64,000 bases of DNA, from the NCBI GenBank assembly GCA_037577475.1, contig CM075194.1:7925992-7989991 (forward strand). The letters run 5' to 3'. The notes beneath the pieces are model-generated. The model did no database searches, was not told the DNA's origin, and worked only from the letters and a program-made list of their open reading frames with translations. This document shows positions 59,600 through 64,000 of the stretch, piece after piece. The DNA comes from Chaunax sp. Z400 (lineage: Eukaryota > Chordata > Actinopteri > Lophiiformes > Chaunacidae). Each line of letters begins with the position of its first letter. The stretch's first letter is position 1. Both the position numbers and the translations under genes were made by a program.

Positions 59600-59785
59600 G
59601 GATAAGTCGATAAGCAATCAAACAGCGAATTAAACAAATATGTTTTGGGGGTTTCTGCTTCTCAAAGGTGAGTATTTCTGCTTTACTGTGTTTTATATCA
59701 TTGTAAAAAGAATATCTTTGGATTTTTGACTTTCAAAGTCATCACCTTGGGTTTTGTGAATCTCTGATAGGATTTCAAGAAAATC
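59600..59785 (+). repeat. Family S dispersed repeat
   Basis: TCGATAAGCAATCAAAC, CTGCTTCTCAAAGGTGAG, GTTTTATATCATTGTAAA, ATATCTTTGGATTTTTGAC and CATCACCTTGGGTTTTG follow the family order. Confidence 0.55.
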
Positions 59786-59905
59786 CCCTGAACAAACTTT
59801 GCATTATTATTATTATTTGTTGAAAAACTGACACAGGAGTCAGGTGATGTTAAGAAAGTTGGGAGACATTTCCTGGATCCTCACCTTCATCTGGATCAAA
59901 ATCTA
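59786..59905 (-). repeat. Family R fragment
   Basis: TTTCCTGGATCCTCACC then ATCTGGATCAAAATCTAATC; reverse orientation, heavily decayed. Confidence 0.35.
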
Positions 59906-60600
59906 ATCAGAGACTACCCCATTAATCAATCAATCAATTAAGAAAATAGCGGGTAGAATATTCATTACTGGCAGCCATAGAAAAAGAGAAGCGAACATCA
60001 AATAAAAGCATGAGTCAAGTATATGAGCCAAACTCGAAAGTGAAATTCCTCCACAAATGAACACTTGAGCTAATTCTTATGTGTCCGCTGCTGGAGATGA
60101 ATCGTTGACACTTCAAAAATAGCTTGTGTTTGCAGTTCATAGTTAAGATTAAACCACACCATCACTTCCAGCGCTGACAGTGATATTCATCAGCCGGAGT
60201 ATTCTTGAGGTGGCAAACACCTGCACTAATCCAACCCCGAATGATGTCCTCCATCCATTATACGATGATTAAATCATTACCCCCCACCCCCACATCCTTC
60301 AGTCACCTCACTGTTATGAACTAGACATTCATCAAGGCCCCCGCGCTGCTTTTTGGCGTGGAGGTGAGTACCAGGAGGCTCTGAACAAGGAGGAACATCC
60401 CCGCCACAGCCGAGCAGCCCCAGAAAGTGGGGCATGATGGGTAAAAGCGCAGTGACCCGTCAGGCGTCCGGTCACACACATTGTCCCAGCTGTTTCAGTA
60501 GCTGAAGAGGAGCCAAAAGAAGAAATAAAAAAAGGAAAAATCCTCCAACAAAATGATTACAGGCTCAATCGTCGACAAATGTTAGCAATGATGCCCTTCT
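59906..60600. other. No gene seen
   Basis: Unique sequence with a short C-rich stretch at 60280-60293. Confidence 0.5.
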
Positions 60601-60608
60601 CAGCCTAA

Positions 60609-61046
60609 AGGCCCATTTATGCTCCATCTATGTCCATAAACGGTCTATCCGTCAGCGCCTACATACTTCCATACGTCCTTTACGCCGACAACGATGCAAC
60701 TGCAGTGGGGCAGTGAAGTTTCAAAAGTTTCGGCAACAACAAATACGGTGACGGTCATAGGAGGTTGTGATAAAATGCATACAAAGCAGCAAAAGCGGAG
60801 GAACAGTGTGTATGTATGAACTCAGCGGTGGTCTGTGAGGCCATAAAGTGCATCGAGAGGAAGCTTCACTTTTTTTCTTCTTCTTGCTTTAATCGTACCT
60901 ACACTGCCGTCCACCATTTCCGGTGGTATTGCTCCGTTTCATCAGTCTATGTATCCATAAGTTCTCTGAAAACATGACCAAATACGAAGAAGATGAACAG
61001 AAGGCTCCGTCTGTATCCGTCTTTAACATAGAGCATAAATGGGCCT
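60609..61046. mobile_element. Harbinger-like miniature element, 438 bp
   Basis: Perfect 16-bp inverted ends: AGGCCCATTTATGCTC at 60609-60624 and its exact complement GAGCATAAATGGGCCT at 61031-61046. Each is flanked outside by TAA (60606-60608 and 61047-61049), the 3-bp TWA target typical of PIF/Harbinger transposons. There is no transposase frame; the 88-codon frame at 60923-61189 runs out through the right end and is chance. Two half copies lie at 6745-6948 and 10863-11045. Confidence 0.8.
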
Positions 61047-61049
61047 TAA

Positions 61050-62700
61050 GAGGCTTTTATTTTTTAGACTGTAGTGTTCCAGGAGAAGTCCCGTTAGATA
61101 TGAATGCACAGAAACCTAAGCCTGATCAAAGTTTGACACATTTGACACACACTGTGCTTGTATTTAAAATCTTAGATCTGGAAACATGAGATTATTTATC
61201 TTGTCTTAAAAGTTATTTAATAGTTTTTAATCTTACCCAACATTTTTTCTATATTAACCACTTTATTTCAATACATCTTGTAAATTATCTTAAGTAAATT
61301 ATCTTGCTGCAAGGACGGTTAATTTCACTATTATTAAGCCATTTTCTCCTGTTGTTTATTTCTTTTGTTTTTGCAGTGCAGAAAGCTTGAAAGGCATAGC
61401 TGCAATATCTAAAGCAATGGATGGTCAACTGGATCGGTCAGAACTATGTGCAATTTAGACACCTTTAAAAGAAAGTGAGGAAAGATTGAGAGTTTTATAC
61501 GACTTTTTTTTGTAATTAACGCTTTAATACTAAAGTCTGGAGTCTCTCATCCACCTTCTCTGGTTGAATTTCAGGTGGTGAAATATAAAACATTTTGGAT
61601 GAAACCTTTTGGCTGTTCTGGCTCGCTGCCACTTCCATCCTGCCTCTGACAGCAATTAAAGCAACCAATCTCACTGTTCAATGCCCGCTCTTCCACACGG
61701 CACTGCTTTGAAACTGTCACTTTTCTCTCTTTGTGTGTGTGTGTGTGTCTGTAACTGACAAAGACCGAGACAGACCAAAAAAAACAACCCTGAAAGACAA
61801 AATGACGGGCAGACATAAAGAGGAGATGAAGGAGAGATGTAGAGTCTCGCCAAAAAAAGAGCAAGATCTCAGACTGAAACAGTTTGTTCGGCTTCACAAC
61901 GGAGGGACACGGTAATGGAAATGGAGTCTATGCTCTGCCAAAGGTGAATCCCTATTTATGGGCTGCAATTATAATTACATAAGACCTCAATTATTCAGCT
62001 GCAGTTCTTTCAGGCTTTCATCTATTAGTCATAGGCAAAAGAGCCCTATCAGCTCTCACATATAAACCAGTGAATGTCTGAGTTCCCTCCATGGCCGAGT
62101 CCTGTCAGTGTGGCTGAATGGTAAACATCAGGGGTGTGTAGGAGGGTGGGTGTGTAGGAGGGGGCTGTAATACTGCTCTGGTAACACAACTCTGTTTCAT
62201 ACCTGCAGCTGGAGGGAGCAAATCTACAGCTTCTTATGAAATCTCATTCCCAGCAAACAATCCCTCATCAATCTATATCTCCCCCAAGTCGGAGGCGGGG
62301 TTCCCTCCCCTTCAGGCACCACATTTGTTCTGTTCTCCTTCTGCTTCAGCCATCGCTGAATTCATGAGCAGGCAACACAAATTCTATACTGCTCTTTTCC
62401 CTTATTGACACTGAAATGAAATGCCCTGGTCATAGATGACAGGCAGCAGATTCCCATTAGCTGGGGCTGCCATGCAGACAAGATGTTAAACCAGCACCCA
62501 TCCACGGAGAAGCACCTCCACGTCAGCTGTCAGAGACACGTTTCCGCTTTAATGTGGGCTGACTCAGAAGCAAGCCAAACTTCAAACATCACGAGATTAA
62601 AAGTTTCTACTTCTGCCTTTATCTTTACTCCAAATTACCTCCTCAAAGTCCTCCCCCTCACTTCCAGCTAAGTAGACTGGTCATTTTGACAGGTCGACAT
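61050..62700. other. No gene seen; possible conserved noncoding block
   Basis: No exon recognised. A GT run sits at 61734-61748. About 61940-62060 is complex, ATTA-rich and free of known repeats (GCTGCAATTATAATTACATA, CTCAATTATTCAGCTGC), another visual candidate for regulatory DNA. Confidence 0.4.
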
Positions 62701-62702
62701 AG

Positions 62703-62806
62703 CAGTAATTGCTCAATTAACAATTTCAGAAATGGTGGCGAAAGGAATTAGAGCAATTTCGAAGATGTCAAATAGGATGGATTTACACAAGAGGATAGAT
62801 GAAAAA
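62703..62806 (+). repeat. Direct duplication, copy 1
   Basis: Shares CAGTAATTGCTCAATTAACA, AAAGGAATTAGAGCAATTT and ACAAGAGGATAGATGAAA with 63253-63346. It keeps about 13-18 bp (AGATGTCAAATAGG) that copy 2 lacks. Confidence 0.8.
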
Positions 62807-63155
62807 TGAGAGGCTTCAAAACAAGCTGTTTTACATATTTCAGAGGAAACGTGGGAGGAAACGTAAAGGAAGGGGGATGAGAGACATTCCTGCATCCCTG
62901 CTGACTTTGTTCTAGACGTCTAGATGTCAAACAGATATTTTTTATCTTTGGTGATTGATTGTCTTCGTCTGATTGGGTCCCTGAATAATAATCCTGGAAA
63001 TGCCCCACAGATTATGTTTCAACATATATTTCGTATTCAGACTTATTATTGAAGTCTATAATTATATATTTGGCATAATTTGTTCAGTTTGCAAAAGAAA
63101 GCCTCTTAAAGCAGGGCTGGAGTCGATTCACTCTGCATCATATATGCCGTGTACA
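62807..63155. other. Spacer between duplicated segments
   Basis: No gene or repeat recognised. Confidence 0.5.
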
Positions 63156-63159
63156 TATT

Positions 63160-63252
63160 TACCAAAACACTGTCGCCTTACAGCAGGAAGGTTCTGGGTT
63201 CTGTGTGGATGTTGCATGTTCTCCAGGTGCTCTGGTTTCCTCCCACAGTCCA
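63160..63252 (+). repeat. SINE-type fragment
   Basis: ACTGTCGCCTTACAGCAGG, AAGGTTCTGGGTTC, TGTGGATGTTGCATGTTCTC and CTCTGGTTTCCTCCCACAG match a very common fish SINE-like repeat. It breaks off at CCACAGTCCA, where duplication copy 2 starts. Confidence 0.65.
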
Positions 63253-63346
63253 CAGTAATGGCTCAATTAACAGTTTCAAAAACAGTGGCAAAAGGAATTA
63301 TAGAGCAATTTTGAGGACGGATTTTTACAAGAGGATAGATGAAAGA
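63253..63346 (+). repeat. Direct duplication, copy 2
   Basis: Diverged copy of 62703-62806, roughly 85% identical by eye over aligned bases, joined directly to the SINE fragment. Confidence 0.8.
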
Positions 63347-63639
63347 CAACACAGGGTTTCTTTTTTTAATTTCTATTAGGTAAATAAAAAACCTTTAAAT
63401 ATCACATAAACTTCTTGTGCAGTAATCATCATTACTGTATGTGCAATAATCATAATACTATGCGTAATTACATTTTATTATACGTGCCACTATCACACTA
63501 CTACACCTTTAATTTTTAAATAATGTATGTGTGGTTTTTCAGTTATCAATTATCCTCTTATTCTTATTTTCTTTTCTTTTATCCTATTTTTAGTGTTTTT
63601 ATTTTTATAGTGAGCCAGATGCAACCTGATTTCCCTCTG

Positions 63640-63715
63640 CTGTGTACTGCACCTGTCTGGTGGACAGTCAGAATGACAATAAAGATAATCTTGAATCTCA
63701 AATCTAAACTTTAAT
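63640..63715 (+). repeat. Probable LINE 3' tail
   Basis: GAATGACAATAAAGATAATC then TTGAATCTCAAATC is the ending typical of L2-type fish retrotransposons, with short terminal TGAATCT-like repeats. Confidence 0.5.
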
Positions 63716-63719
63716 ACTC

Positions 63720-63835
63720 ATAATGTCTTTCCGGTGGGGAGTTGGATGAGATCTGCACCACTCTCCGGTAATGATCTTCTCATCTAATTGTCTGCCAGAA
63801 AGCGAATCAGCAAAAGTCCCACAATGTAGAACAAC
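63720..63835 (+). repeat. Family U-related fragment
   Basis: GATCTTCTCATCTAATTGTC and CCAGAAAGCGAATCAGC resemble the distal part of the fish foldback repeat. The upstream GAGTTGGATGAGATCTGC is its partial inverse, giving a small hairpin. Confidence 0.45.
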
Positions 63836-64000
63836 ACACTGACATCACAGGGTCTAAATAGTACAAATTTTCTTTGAAGGAAAAAAAAATTGTAAGCTAA
63901 TGTTAACGGATATCCCAAGGGTCTTCCTTAATTCCTAACAAAAAAATGTTGAAAAATTCAATAGAAACAGTTTTAACATGTGTAAACCTGAATTTTTAAA

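Overview
This window looks like intronic DNA from a ray-finned fish, probably a percomorph teleost. It is AT-rich, has no long open frames, and carries many CA/GT, AT and AAT microsatellites. It is also strewn with decayed transposon pieces of kinds I recognise as common in teleost genomes: Tc1-like, hAT-like and Harbinger-like miniature elements, tRNA-type SINEs, non-LTR retrotransposon tails and short foldback repeats. No bacterial features (operons, ribosome binding sites, CRISPR, IS) are present, and I see no rRNA or intact tRNA gene.

The one confident protein-coding segment is a 107-bp exon on the minus strand at 23607-23713, with consensus splice sites on both sides. It encodes the 'exon A' alternative segment of a Na+/Ca2+ exchanger. 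The residues fit SLC8A3/NCX3 best. The large upstream exon that precedes it in this family, the mutually exclusive exon B and the downstream exons are not visible. The most economical reading is that nearly the whole window is intron of slc8a3 transcribed right to left: DNA above 23713 would lie between exon 2 and exon A, and DNA below 23607 would be downstream intron.

Layout. 1-23606: decayed repeats, a 590-bp purine-rich degenerate satellite (4505-5097), two Harbinger-like halves (6.8 and 10.9 kb) and an AT-dinucleotide tract (18.03 kb). 23607-23713: the exchanger exon. 24.6-25.9 kb: a roughly 1.2-kb element with inverted ends. 26.6-28.5 kb: a cluster of miniature elements, including a foldback. 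32.9-33.2 kb: an unexplained exon-like island. 36.7-45.9 kb: dispersed repeats, including a percomorph-type 435-bp repeat at 43.9 kb. 49.2-50.5 kb: a Tc1 fossil followed by a 400-bp hAT-like miniature element with a near-intact 8-bp target duplication. 53-55.5 kb: an AAT microsatellite, repeats and a GC-rich stretch with an X-box-like palindrome. 58.6-61.05 kb: a SINE, a broken reverse-transcriptase tail and a 438-bp Harbinger-like element with perfect 16-bp ends and a TAA duplication. 62.7-63.35 kb: a diverged direct duplication next to a SINE fragment.

Repeat families named in the entries are groupings I made by comparing copies inside the window, plus memory of common fish repeats. No database search was run, so class labels are provisional. 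For convenience I use R (recurrent TE-like repeat), S (repeat with ATTAATCG-type ends), U (foldback), V (retroelement-like tail) and M1/M2 (miniature elements ending in CCTTTAA).
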